DNA from: Thalassovita aquimarina
GTDB taxonomy: Bacteria > Pseudomonadota > Alphaproteobacteria > Rhodobacterales > Rhodobacteraceae
Length of the DNA: 64,000 nt
Reading direction: 5' to 3'
Assembly (NCBI RefSeq): GCF_018219815.1
Contig: NZ_JADMKU010000013.1
Span: forward strand, 1-64,000
Below, piece after piece: positions 56,030-64,000 of this stretch; position 1 is the first letter of the stretch; each line of letters starts with the position of its first letter. A program made the translations under genes and the position numbers. Below the pieces are notes generated by a model that saw only the letters and a list, made by a program, of their open reading frames with translations, was not told where the DNA came from and did not search any database.

Positions 56030-56584
56030 TCAGGCCGCGAGTTCGTTGGCATCGACCGCGGGGAAGTCGATCTCGGTCTGGGCGAGTTCGTTCAGGTAAT
56101 TAGTCCAGGTGTTCAGCGCGACGTGCTGCACGATCTCGATGATCTGGCCGTCGTCATAGCCGGCATCGCGGACCGCGCGCAGATCCTCTGCATCGACCCG
56201 GCCACGCGCGGCGGTCACCTTTGCGGCGAACCGCACGGCGGCGTCGGCCTTGGCATCATGCGAACGGCCGACGCGGTTGGCCGCGATTTCGGCGTCGTCG
56301 AGCTTGGCGAGGTTCTTGCCGAGATAGGTGTGGGCCGAAAGGCAGTAGCTGCAGCCGTTGATCTGCGCCACGGCCAGCGCCACGCGTTCGCGGGTTGCGG
56401 CCGGCAGGCGACCCTTGCCGAGCGCGCCGGACAGGCTGAGATAGCCTTCCAGTGCGACCGGGCTGACGCTGACAAGGCGGAACAGGTTCGGGACCGTGCC
56501 CAGTTGCTTTTCGACGGCCTGCAGCAGCGGCTGCGAGGCTTCGGGCGCGGTGGCGATGTTGTCGGGATAGGCGATGCGGGACAT
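56030..56584 (-). CDS. Carboxymuconolactone decarboxylase / AhpD-type protein
   Basis: A 184-residue helical protein with the AhpD active site C-x2-C-x3-H in [18 protein letters not shown]. Such proteins are peroxidase-related thiol enzymes rather than true decarboxylases. It begins a leftward unit (76-base gap, then 18 and 17) and diverges from the LysR gene, so it is the likely main target of that regulator. Confidence 0.9.
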   Translation of the reverse strand: MSRIAYPDNIATAPEASQPLLQAVEKQLGTVPNLFRLVSVSPVALEGYLSLSGALGKGRLPAATRERVALAVAQINGCSYCLSAHTYLGKNLAKLDDAEIAANRVGRSHDAKADAAVRFAAKVTAARGRVDAEDLRAVRDAGYDDGQIIEIVQHVALNTWTNYLNELAQTEIDFPAVDANELAA

Positions 56585-56626
56585 GTGAAAGCTCCTCTGC
56601 TTGCTTCGTGAGGAGGATTTACGCGC

Positions 56627-56682
56627 TTCCAATAATTGGCAGTAGATCATATAGTTGAGATAAAGGCTTCCAGAAATTGGAA
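56627..56682. promoter_or_regulatory. Tandem LysR operator candidates
   Basis: TTCCA-N5-TGGAA (56668-56682, perfect) and TTCCA-N5-TGGCA (56627-56641, one mismatch) lie 41 bases apart in the divergent promoter. Each contains the T-N11-A core typical of LysR sites, and 41 bases is about four helical turns. Confidence 0.65.
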
Positions 56683-56687
56683 ATAAG

Positions 56688-57584
56688 ATGACTGACCGTC
56701 TTGAAACCATGTCCATCTTCGTGCGCGTCGTGGACGAAGGCAGCCTGACCGCCGGTGCGCGCGCGTTGCGGATGCCGATCGCCACCGTCAGCCGCCGGAT
56801 TTCCGAACTGGAAGCCAAGCTCGGCGCCGAGCTGTTGCTGCGCTCGCCGAGGGGACTCACACTCACCGACACGGGCAGAACCTATGTCGCGGCCTGCCGC
56901 AGAATCCTGGAAGACGTTTCGGAAGCCGAACGCAATGCGTCCGGCGAATTCACCGCACCTCGGGGAACGCTGACGATGACCGCTCCCATCGTCTTTGGCC
57001 GATTGCACGTACTGCCGGCGGTGAACGCCTTCCTGCGGGCTTTCCCGGATATCGACGTCAGGCTGGAATTGACCGACCGCCCGGTGAACCTGCACGAGGA
57101 ACACCTTGACCTGGCGGTGCGTATCGGGCCGCTTGCGGACAGCATGTTCATCGCCCGCAAGGTGGGCGAGGTGCGTCGGATCGTATGCGCCAGCCCTTCC
57201 TACCTTGAGCAACGCGGAACGCCGAAGGTGCCCGAAGACCTGGCCCGTCTGGACGGCATCATCTTCCAAAGCCTCCTGTCGCCGCAGAACTGGCGGTTCG
57301 GATCGGGGCGGCAGGAAAGATCCGTTGCGGTGCGGTCGCGGTTGATCGTGAATACCGCCGAAGCGGCAATCGATGCCGCCGTTGACGGGCTGGGGTTTAC
57401 CCGCGTCCTGTCGTACCAGGCGGCCACCGCGATCAAGGCGGGGCGGCTGGCGGTCCTTCTGCAGGATTTCGAACCCGATCCCTGGCCGGTCCACCTTCTC
57501 TATGAACCGCGGGCCTTGGTCCCGCAGAAGCTCCGCGCGTTCCTCGATTTCGCCGCGCCGAGGCTTGCGGCCGGTTTGGCGTGA
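56688..57584 (+). CDS. LysR family transcriptional regulator
   Basis: A 298-residue LysR regulator. Helix-turn-helix at GSLTAGARALRMPIATVSRR (residues about 18-37) and effector domain from about 90. It diverges from the CMD-DUF1348-GST-FMN cluster by 103 bases with tandem palindromes in between, and is the likely regulator of that cluster. Effector unknown; thiol or quinone stress is a guess from the targets. Confidence 0.92.
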   Translation: MTDRLETMSIFVRVVDEGSLTAGARALRMPIATVSRRISELEAKLGAELLLRSPRGLTLTDTGRTYVAACRRILEDVSEAERNASGEFTAPRGTLTMTAPIVFGRLHVLPAVNAFLRAFPDIDVRLELTDRPVNLHEEHLDLAVRIGPLADSMFIARKVGEVRRIVCASPSYLEQRGTPKVPEDLARLDGIIFQSLLSPQNWRFGSGRQERSVAVRSRLIVNTAEAAIDAAVDGLGFTRVLSYQAATAIKAGRLAVLLQDFEPDPWPVHLLYEPRALVPQKLRAFLDFAAPRLAAGLA

Positions 57585-57675
57585 CACGGCCCGGGCAGGT
57601 GGGCTTCGCACCGTGCAATTGACCGATATTCGGTTTCGGCTAATCTGATCGCGGAGACACCGGAGGAGCAGCAAG

Positions 57676-58796
57676 ATGCTGGAGGAGGCGCTTGCCCTGG
57701 ATGCGAACGGGACGCCGATCTGCGATGATTGGCCGACCCATTCGCAGGATTGGGACGAAGTTCAGGAGTTTTGCCGGACCGTCTACATGCCCTACCGGGT
57801 GCGGCCGCTGGAGCGCTGCAATGTGTCGAGGAAGGGCTTCTCGACCTAGATGCCCCGGCCAGGGAATACGCACCTGCAATTGGCGAACTCCAGGTGATCG
57901 ACGGTTTCGACGCTGCCGGCGCCCCGGTGCTGCGTGCGCCCAAGAGCGATGTCACCACCCGGCAGCTCATGCTGCACACGGCCGGGTTCGGTTATGATTT
58001 CTTTAACGAAACCTACAAGCGGTTGGCGGAAGAACACGGTCAGCCTTCGGTGGTCACCGGGTCGCGCGCGGCGATCGAAACGCCGCTGTTGTTCGATCCG
58101 GGCGAGCGTTGGGAATACGGCGCCAACATCGACTGGGTCGGTCAGGTGGTCGAAGGCATCCGCGGCAAGCGTCTTGGCGATGTGATGGCCGAACGTGTCT
58201 TTGCCCGGCTGGGCATGGACGACATTACTTTTACCCGCAGCGACGGCATGAAGGCCCGCACCGCCACCATCCATGCGCGCGATGACGACGGCAGCCTGAC
58301 GCCGATGGATGATTTCGCGCTGCCTGACGACCCCGAGGTGCACATGGGCGGGCATGGGCTTTACGGTACGGTGACCGACTACATGAAATTCATCCGCATG
58401 TGGCTCAACGACGGTGCCGGACCGAATGGCCGGGTGCTGAAGCCCGAAACCGTGGACTGGGCGGTGAAGGGCGGTTTGGTGCCGCCGCAGAAAGTGACCA
58501 TGCTGCCCGGCGTGATCGCGAACCTATCCAACGACGCCGAATTCTTCCCCGGCCAGCAAAAGGATTGGTCCTACACCTTCATGATCAATTCGGAAGAGGC
58601 GCCGACAGGTCGGCCCGCGGGATCCATCGGTTGGGCGGGGCTGGCAAACAGCTACTACTGGATCGATCGCGAAACGGGCGTCGGCGGCTACTGGGCGACG
58701 CAAATCCTGCCCTTTGCCGACCCTATCTCCTTCACCGGGTACATGGATTTCGAAACCGCGGTCTACGCGGCGTTGAAAACCGCACGCGCGGCATGA
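57676..58796 (+). pseudogene. Broken gene: start of an AraC-like regulator fused out of frame to a truncated serine hydrolase
   Basis: From ATG 57676 a short frame (57 residues, stop at 57847) begins [20 protein letters not shown] and continues through [20 protein letters not shown], which looks like the start of an AraC-family regulator. Near 57810 the coding signal switches frame: from [15 protein letters not shown] onward another frame runs to 58796 and reads as the C-terminal two thirds of a beta-lactamase-family serine hydrolase ([39 protein letters not shown]). The part with the SxxK nucleophile is missing, so it cannot be active. A deletion joining two neighbouring genes explains both. 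It could still be expressed from an internal start, but without catalysis. Confidence 0.75.
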
Positions 58797-58911
58797 CCTG
58801 AGCTTCAGCGACTTTTCCGGGCGGGCCGGTTGGGGCCGCCCGGCGGGGCACACCGCGTGCCCGGCACGTCCGTTCCGCCCTTTGGCGTTCGGCTTGCGTC
58901 CGATAGAGGGA

Positions 58912-59430
58912 TCACAACGATGCGGCGGCCCGGCTGGCCTGGTCGTACTGGCCGGACAGCGTTCTCAGGCTGCGGGCGATTTCGCGCAGTTCGGAGCCTT
59001 TGAAATCGGTGGGGCCGACCGCTTCGAGAAGGCACTGACGGCGGACGTCGCGATAGGCCCGGCACAGGTCGGCGCCGGTGGGCGAGGTCGAGTAGAACAC
59101 TTCCTTGCCGCGCTTTTCCGATATCACCAGCCCCGCCTTGAGCAGCTTTCGCAGCGCGTAGTTAACGGTGTGCGTATCTTCGATGTTGAGCAGGAAGCAG
59201 ATGTCCGAAAGCCGCTTTTCACGGTCGCGGTGGTTCACGTTGTGCAGGATCAGGATATCCAGAGGATTGAGCTCGGGCTGTCCGGCGGCGGTCATGCAAC
59301 GGGTCATCCAGCGGCTGAAGGCGTTATAGGCGATGATCAGGCCGAATTCGTATTCCGACACTTCCCAGCCTTCACCCTCGGCAAGGTGGCGTGAGGAAAC
59401 GATTCTACGGTCATCCTGCGATCCGGTCAT
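58912..59430 (-). CDS. Winged-helix (MarR-like) transcriptional regulator
   Basis: A 172-residue regulator. Residues about 50-130 form the winged helix: LNPLDILILHNVNHRDREKR, ICFLLNIEDTHTVNYALRKL (recognition region) and a wing with EKRGKEVFYSTSPTG. It diverges from the TRAP-pxpBC operon. ATG 59430 follows AGGAG at ideal spacing; ATG 59445 would lie inside the operator. Ligand unknown, presumably the imported compound. Confidence 0.85.
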   Translation of the reverse strand: MTGSQDDRRIVSSRHLAEGEGWEVSEYEFGLIIAYNAFSRWMTRCMTAAGQPELNPLDILILHNVNHRDREKRLSDICFLLNIEDTHTVNYALRKLLKAGLVISEKRGKEVFYSTSPTGADLCRAYRDVRRQCLLEAVGPTDFKGSELREIARSLRTLSGQYDQASRAAASL

Positions 59431-59437
59431 CTTCAGC

Positions 59438-59478
59438 TCCTGCATAAACTTTGCGATTTATTGATAAATTATGCAGGA
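59438..59478. promoter_or_regulatory. Nested palindromes over the regulator's promoter
   Basis: Outer inverted repeat TCCTGCATAA (59438-59447) and TTATGCAGGA (59469-59478), exact over 10 bases; inside it a second palindrome ATTTAT-TG-ATAAAT (59456-59469). The left arm overlaps the ribosome site of the winged-helix gene, fitting autorepression. Confidence 0.6.
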
Positions 59479-59619
59479 AAATTGTCCCAAACAAGGGGCT
59501 GTTTGTGTCTCAAGGCATGGTCTCGTTGCCGGTGTTTTCGCGTAAGCTACTGATAATTATTAGTTTACTTTGCGGCTGTCGGAAAAGGAAGCCGGAGAGA
59601 GATTGAGAGCATTATGATA

Positions 59620-59644
59620 AAACGTTGACAAATCGTCATCGTTT
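59620..59644. promoter_or_regulatory. Operator-like palindrome before the TRAP-pxpBC operon
   Basis: AAACGTTGAC-N5-GTCATCGTTT is an inverted repeat with one mismatch, 52 bases before the DctP start. Another near-palindrome, ACTGATAATTATTAGT, lies at 59549-59564. Either may bind the divergent regulator. Confidence 0.45.
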
Positions 59645-59695
59645 GGATGAGCATGACGTCACCAATAAAGTCTGAAGTCCAACGGAGTGAGAGAA

Positions 59696-60667
59696 ATGAC
59701 CTTCATGAAAAAGATCGGCGCCGCCGCATTGGCCGTCGCCTGTGCCACTTTACCGGTTCATGCCGAAACCTGGGATATGCCGACGCCCTATCCGGACGCG
59801 ACCTTCCACACCGCGAACATCCATGACTTCGCCAAGGACGTCGCCGACAAGACCGGCGGTGCGCTTGATATCAAGGTGCATTCGGCGGGGTCGCTGTTCA
59901 AGCATCCGGAAATCAGCAAGGCCGTTCGCAGCGGTCAGGTTCCGATCGGCGAATTCTTCCTGTCGCTGCTGAACAACGACAACCCTGCATTCGGCGCGGA
60001 TTCCCTGCCGTTCCTCGCGACCAGCTATGGCGACGCGGAAAAGCTCTGGGCCGCCCAGAAAGACACCATCGACGCGCTTCTCGACAAGCAGGGCCTGATG
60101 GCGCTTTACGCCGTGCCGTGGCCGCCGCAGGGCCTTTACACGACCAAGGAAATCAAGACGGTCGACGACCTGAAGGGCATGAAGTTCCGCACCTATAACG
60201 CGACCCTCGAACAGTTCGCAACGCTTGCCGGTGCCGCTCCGACGCAGGTCGAGGTGCCGGATATCCCGCAGGCCTTCACCACCGGCCGGGTGGAAGCGAT
60301 GATCACTTCGCCCTCGACCGGTGCGAACTCGAAAGCGTGGGATTTCCTGTCGCATTACACCGACATTCAGGCGTGGCTCCCCAAGAACATCGTCGTCGTG
60401 AACAAACGTTCGTTCCGCCGTCTGGATGACGCGACCCAGAAAGCCGTTCTCGAAGCGGCGGCCGCCGCAGAGGCGCGCGGCTGGGAAATGAGCAAGGCCG
60501 AGACCGCCGCGAAAGTCGCCGTGCTGAAGGAAAACGGCATCACCGTGGTCGAACCTTCGGCCGAACTGATGGACGGTCTGAAGGCAATCGGCGCGCAGAT
60601 GCTGGCGGACTGGAACGCCTCGGCTGGCGCAGAGGGCGAAACCCTGCTCAACGCGTATCAGAACTGA
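59696..60667 (+). CDS. TRAP transporter substrate-binding protein (DctP type)
   Basis: A 323-residue periplasmic protein with Sec signal MKKIGAAALAVACATLPVHA. Typical motifs are FAKDVADKTGGALDIKVHSA, DDLKGMKFRTYNATLEQF with the ligand Arg, and TTGRVEAMITSPSTGANS. ATG 59696 follows GGAGTGAGAGAA; ATG 59705 is an alternative. Located with pxpBC, so pyroglutamate or a related cyclic amide is the likely ligand. Confidence 0.93.
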   Translation: MTFMKKIGAAALAVACATLPVHAETWDMPTPYPDATFHTANIHDFAKDVADKTGGALDIKVHSAGSLFKHPEISKAVRSGQVPIGEFFLSLLNNDNPAFGADSLPFLATSYGDAEKLWAAQKDTIDALLDKQGLMALYAVPWPPQGLYTTKEIKTVDDLKGMKFRTYNATLEQFATLAGAAPTQVEVPDIPQAFTTGRVEAMITSPSTGANSKAWDFLSHYTDIQAWLPKNIVVVNKRSFRRLDDATQKAVLEAAAAAEARGWEMSKAETAAKVAVLKENGITVVEPSAELMDGLKAIGAQMLADWNASAGAEGETLLNAYQN

Positions 60668-60718
60668 ATGAAGACCGCGGGCGGCACTGCCGCCCGCACC
60701 CTTGCGGAGGATGGAAAC

Positions 60719-61267
60719 ATGCGCCCGATTTTGACGGCACTCTACAGACTGAGCGGCATCGTGGCGGCGCTTTGTATTCTTTCGATAACCGGCCTCGTCT
60801 TCGCGCAGGTATGCCTCAACCTCATTGACAAGGTTGCGGCCGCGATGACCGGGCAGGCGATCGGCCTGACCATTCCGTCCTATTCGGATTTCACCGGTTT
60901 CCTTCTGGCCGCCTCCACCTTCCTCGGACTGGCCTACACGCTGCGCGAAGGCGGGCATATCCGGGTGACGCTGGTCACCGGGCTGCTGCGCAACAAGGCC
61001 CGGCGCCGGGTCGAAACCGTGGTCATTGCCCTTGCGCTGGCGATGGTCGCCTATGCCACGGTCTACATGGGGCTGCTCGTCGCCGAAAGCCATGAATACG
61101 GCGACCGGACCTCGGGCATGATTTCGCTGCCGCTTTGGGCGGTGCAGCTGCCGGTTGCCGTGGGGCTTGGCGTTCTGACCATCGCCCTGCTGGACGAATT
61201 GATCTGTAACCTGATGGGTCTGCCCGCCTCGTACGAAGGCAAGGGCGAGAACCTGCTGAACGAATGA
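60719..61267 (+). CDS. TRAP transporter small permease (DctQ type)
   Basis: A 182-residue inner membrane protein with four helices and the segment GFLLAASTFLGLAYTLREGG (periplasmic loop before RVTL). ATG 60719 follows GGAGGATGG. Between DctP (51 bases before) and DctM (7 bases after). Confidence 0.9.
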   Translation: MRPILTALYRLSGIVAALCILSITGLVFAQVCLNLIDKVAAAMTGQAIGLTIPSYSDFTGFLLAASTFLGLAYTLREGGHIRVTLVTGLLRNKARRRVETVVIALALAMVAYATVYMGLLVAESHEYGDRTSGMISLPLWAVQLPVAVGLGVLTIALLDELICNLMGLPASYEGKGENLLNE

Positions 61268-61274
61268 GCCGGCC

Positions 61275-62570
61275 ATGAGCGTTCTGACCCTTTCTATCAT
61301 CCTTTTCGTGCTGCTTTTCGTCTTCCTCGGCTCGGGGCTTTGGGTGGCGCTTTCGCTGCTGGCCGTGGGCATGTCGGCGATGATGCTGTTTTCCGATGCG
61401 CCGCTGGGGCTTGTCATGGCCACGACGATCTGGGGCCACGGCAATTCCTGGGCGCTGGCCGCGTTGCCGCTGTTCATCTGGATGGGTGAAATCCTGTTTC
61501 GCTCGCGCCTGAGCGAAGACATGTTCACCGGATTGGCGCCGTGGATGAACCGGCTTCCGGGGCAGCTCCTGCACGTGAATATCTTCGGCTGCGGGATCTT
61601 CGCGGCGGTGTCGGGATCGTCCGCGGCAACGGCTGCGACGATCGGGAAACTGTCGATCCCCGAACTTTCCAAGCGCGGATATCCCGAAAAGATGGTGATC
61701 GGTACGCTGGCGGGATCGGCGACGCTGGGCCTTCTGATCCCGCCGTCGATCATTCTCATCGTTTACGGCGTGGCGACCGAGCAATCCATCGCGCGCCTGT
61801 TCGTGGCAGGTATCCTGCCGGGGCTTTTGCTGGTGTCGCTGTTCGTTGGATATGTCGCGCTCTGGGGGGTGATGAACCGAGGCAGCCTTCCGGCCGAAGG
61901 CACGCGCTATACCTTGCGCGAAAAGCTCTATCATTCCCGCCGCCTGCTGCCGGTGATCGGCCTGATCGCCGGGGTGATCGGGTCGATCTACGCAGGGATC
62001 GCATCGCCGACGGATGCAGCCGCCGTTGGGGTGGTTCTGGCACTGGTCATGTCCTGGTCGTCCGGATCGCTGACCCGGCAGAGCTTTTTCGAAGGCCTGA
62101 TGGGCGCGATGGTCACGTCGTGCATGATCGCCTTCATCCTTGCCGGGGCGTCGTTCCTGACCGTCGCGATGGGTTTTACCGGCATTCCGCGCCTGCTGGC
62201 CGAATGGATCGGCGGGATGGGGCTGTCGACCTATACGCTGCTGGCGGCGCTGACCGTGTTCTTCGTGATCATGGGCTGTTTCCTTGACGGGATTTCGGTT
62301 GTCGTCCTGACCACGTCGGTGATCATGCCGATGGTACTGAAGGTCGGGATCGATCCGCTGTGGTTCGGCATTTTCGTGGTGATCGTGGTGGAGATGTCGC
62401 AGATCACGCCGCCGGTCGGTTTCAACCTGTTCGTGCTGCAATCGCTGACCGGCCGCAATATCCTGACGGTGGCGCGGGCGGCGTTGCCGTTCTTCCTTCT
62501 GATGCTCGTGGCGCTGGCGATTATCGTGGCCGTGCCCGAAATCGTAACCTTCCTGCCGGAAAACATGTGA
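61275..62570 (+). CDS. TRAP transporter large permease (DctM type)
   Basis: A 431-residue channel subunit, about twelve helices, with FIWMGEILFRSRLSEDMFTG and SGSSAATAATIGKLSIPELS as family segments. Its stop overlaps the pxpB start (TGATG), which couples transport to metabolism. Confidence 0.93.
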   Translation: MSVLTLSIILFVLLFVFLGSGLWVALSLLAVGMSAMMLFSDAPLGLVMATTIWGHGNSWALAALPLFIWMGEILFRSRLSEDMFTGLAPWMNRLPGQLLHVNIFGCGIFAAVSGSSAATAATIGKLSIPELSKRGYPEKMVIGTLAGSATLGLLIPPSIILIVYGVATEQSIARLFVAGILPGLLLVSLFVGYVALWGVMNRGSLPAEGTRYTLREKLYHSRRLLPVIGLIAGVIGSIYAGIASPTDAAAVGVVLALVMSWSSGSLTRQSFFEGLMGAMVTSCMIAFILAGASFLTVAMGFTGIPRLLAEWIGGMGLSTYTLLAALTVFFVIMGCFLDGISVVVLTTSVIMPMVLKVGIDPLWFGIFVVIVVEMSQITPPVGFNLFVLQSLTGRNILTVARAALPFFLLMLVALAIIVAVPEIVTFLPENM

Positions 62571-63334
62571 TGGCCGATACGGCGACGAAAAACACGATGG
62601 AGCGGGGCCTTTGGCCGCGCATCCGGACCGTCGGGTTCGACGGCATGCTGGTGAGCTTCGGCGACCGGCTGAGCGAACCGGCGAACCGCGCGGCGTTGGC
62701 CTTCCGCGCGGCGGTGGAGAAGGAAAACTGGGAAGGTGTCGAGGAAAGCTCGACCTCCTTGCTGTCGTGTTTCCTGCGTTTCGATCCGCTGGCGCGCAGT
62801 CATGCGGAGATCGAAGCCCAGTTGCGCCAGCTTCTTGGCCGCACCGACTGGTACGCCGAAGCCCTGCCCAAAGGGCGCCGCTTGTGGCGGATACCGACCG
62901 TTTACGGCGGCGATTTGGCGCCGCAGCTTGACGAGGCCGCCGCGGTGGCCGGGATCACGCGCGACGAAGCGATCCGTTCGCTGTCGCAGGCGCGGGTGCG
63001 GGTGCAGACGATCGGTTTCGCGGCCGGGCAGCCCTATCTTGGCGAATTGCCGGAACGCTGGGACATCCCGCGGCAGCAGGCGCTGACCCCGCAGGTGCCC
63101 GAGGGCGCGCTGGCAGTGGCGATCCGGCAGCTTGTCCTGTTCTCGGTCACCACCCCGACGGGATGGCGCCATGTCGGTCAGACCGCGATCCGCCTGTTCC
63201 GTCCCGAAAGCGAAACGCCCTTCGTCTTGCGCCCGGGGGACGAGGTGATGTTCCCGTCGGTGTCGCGAGAGGTTTACGAAAACATGCGTACCTCGGGGCC
63301 GGATGGCGGCGCAGAGTTCGAGGCGTTGAAATGA
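62570..63334 (+). CDS. pxpB: 5-Oxoprolinase subunit B (KipI-like)
   Basis: A 254-residue protein of the PxpB/KipI family, which with PxpA and PxpC cleaves 5-oxoproline to glutamate using ATP. Signature segments are IPTVYGGDLAPQLDEAAAV, IGFAAGQPYLGELPE (the family GFxPGxxYL region) and TPTGWRHVGQTAIRLF. It is coupled by overlaps to the DctM gene and to pxpC, so uptake and hydrolysis are one unit. PxpA is expected but not in the window. Confidence 0.9.
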   Translation: MADTATKNTMERGLWPRIRTVGFDGMLVSFGDRLSEPANRAALAFRAAVEKENWEGVEESSTSLLSCFLRFDPLARSHAEIEAQLRQLLGRTDWYAEALPKGRRLWRIPTVYGGDLAPQLDEAAAVAGITRDEAIRSLSQARVRVQTIGFAAGQPYLGELPERWDIPRQQALTPQVPEGALAVAIRQLVLFSVTTPTGWRHVGQTAIRLFRPESETPFVLRPGDEVMFPSVSREVYENMRTSGPDGGAEFEALK

Positions 63335-64000
63335 CCGGAAAACTGACCATACGCAGGGCGGGTCCGGTGTTGACCGTGCAGGACCGGGGGCGGGGCGGTT
63401 ACCTCGCCTACGGGCTGTCGCGCGGCGGCGCGGCGGACCTCACGGCGCTTGCCGAGGGCGCGGCCCTGATGGGGCAGTCGGCCGATCTGGCGGCGCTTGA
63501 AATGGCGGGGTTCGGAGGCGAATTCGTGACGGACGTCGATACGCGTATCGCGCTGACCGGGGCCGAGATGAGCGCGAGAATCGACGGCACGCCGGTGGCC
63601 TGGAACGTCAGCCACCTGTTGCCGGCGGGGGCCGTTTTGTCGATCGGCGCGGCCAGAACCGGCATCTACGGATACCTTCATGTCGGCGGCGGCTTTGATC
63701 TTGATCCGCGTTTGGGGTCGCGCGCGACGCATGTGTCGGCGGGGATCGGGGGGATCTTGCAGTCGGGCGATACGCTGCGGATCGGGGCCGACAGGTCCGA
63801 CGAGGTGGGCAAGCTGCTGGTGCCCGAGGACCGCTTCGGCGGTGGCGAGGTACGGGTGCTGCCCAGCCTGCAAACCGACCTGTTCTCGGAAGACATCCGC
63901 GCCGCCTTCGAAAGCACCGCCTTCCACCGGGACATGCGCGGCAACCGCATGGGCGTCAGGATGAATTTCGACGGCCCCGGTTTCCTTGTCGAGGGCGGCT
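63331..64000 (+). CDS. pxpC: 5-Oxoprolinase subunit C (KipA-like), partial
   Basis: The first 223 residues of a biotin-dependent carboxyltransferase-like protein of the PxpC/KipA family. VLTVQDRGRGGYLAYGLSRG is the family start; GGAADLTALAEGAALMGQ, GIYGYLHVGGGFDLDPRLGS and VRVLPSLQTDLFSED also match. It starts at ATG 63331 over the pxpB stop and is cut by the window end. Confidence 0.92.
   Translation, partial: MTGKLTIRRAGPVLTVQDRGRGGYLAYGLSRGGAADLTALAEGAALMGQSADLAALEMAGFGGEFVTDVDTRIALTGAEMSARIDGTPVAWNVSHLLPAGAVLSIGAARTGIYGYLHVGGGFDLDPRLGSRATHVSAGIGGILQSGDTLRIGADRSDEVGKLLVPEDRFGGGEVRVLPSLQTDLFSEDIRAAFESTAFHRDMRGNRMGVRMNFDGPGFLVEGG

Overview
The window looks like chromosome of a Rhodobacteraceae (roseobacter-group) alphaproteobacterium. 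I infer this from the high GC content, the isoaspartate methyltransferase-tolC-PopZ-like block with valS nearby, two complete TRAP transporters, molybdenum hydroxylases, PxpBC, and the GGGGGC-hairpin intergenic repeats. No rRNA, CRISPR array or complete prophage was seen.

Layout. 1-4496 is the inner end of an integrative element in the 3' end of a tRNA-Cys(GCA) gene. It is visibly more AT-rich than its surroundings. It carries a tyrosine recombinase and, on the same strand, a translationally coupled pair: a ParB-like protein with a probable HEPN-like C-terminal domain, and a D12-class adenine methyltransferase. From 4.7 to 33 kb lies ordinary core genome: pcm-like, tolC, PopZ-like, cobQ, efp, ygfZ, an ABC exporter, aminotransferases, valS, an Lrp/ornithine decarboxylase pair, an orphan molybdenum hydroxylase large subunit, metF/metR, a SuhB-type phosphatase and a rhomboid protease. 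tRNA-Leu(UAA) at 33.3 kb is followed by a gene-poor stretch, then glpD-glpK-phnA and a TPP enzyme.

40.0-45.5 kb is an anaerobiosis/NO module: an NsrR-like Rrf2 regulator, ubiT-ubiU-ubiV (oxygen-independent ubiquinone hydroxylation), nnrS, and an orphan modA behind a short ModE-like regulator with a palindromic Mo-box-like site between them. 45.7-53.7 kb is one catabolic unit: a TetR regulator diverges from a three-subunit molybdenum hydroxylase, a CoxG-like protein and a TRAP transporter, with a 17-bp inverted repeat as likely operator. 53.9-57.6 kb is a LysR-controlled cluster (carboxymuconolactone decarboxylase-like, DUF1348, GST, FMN-binding oxidase-like). 57.7-58.8 kb is a gene wreck: the start of a probable AraC-family regulator fused out of frame to a serine hydrolase that has lost its SxxK region. 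58.9-64.0 kb is a winged-helix regulator diverging from TRAP-pxpB-pxpC; pxpC runs off the window.

How the genes work together. Uptake, oxidation and regulation are packaged in self-contained transcription units (TRAP plus Mo-hydroxylase; TRAP plus 5-oxoprolinase subunits), each with a divergent regulator and visible palindromes. The ubi/nnrS/nsrR/mod block would support quinone synthesis and NO tolerance when oxygen is low. The best candidates for something undescribed are the ParB-HEPN/adenine methylase pair on the tRNA-Cys island, the molybdenum hydroxylase-CoxG-TRAP operon of unknown substrate, and the UbiU that lacks one of the usual cluster cysteines.
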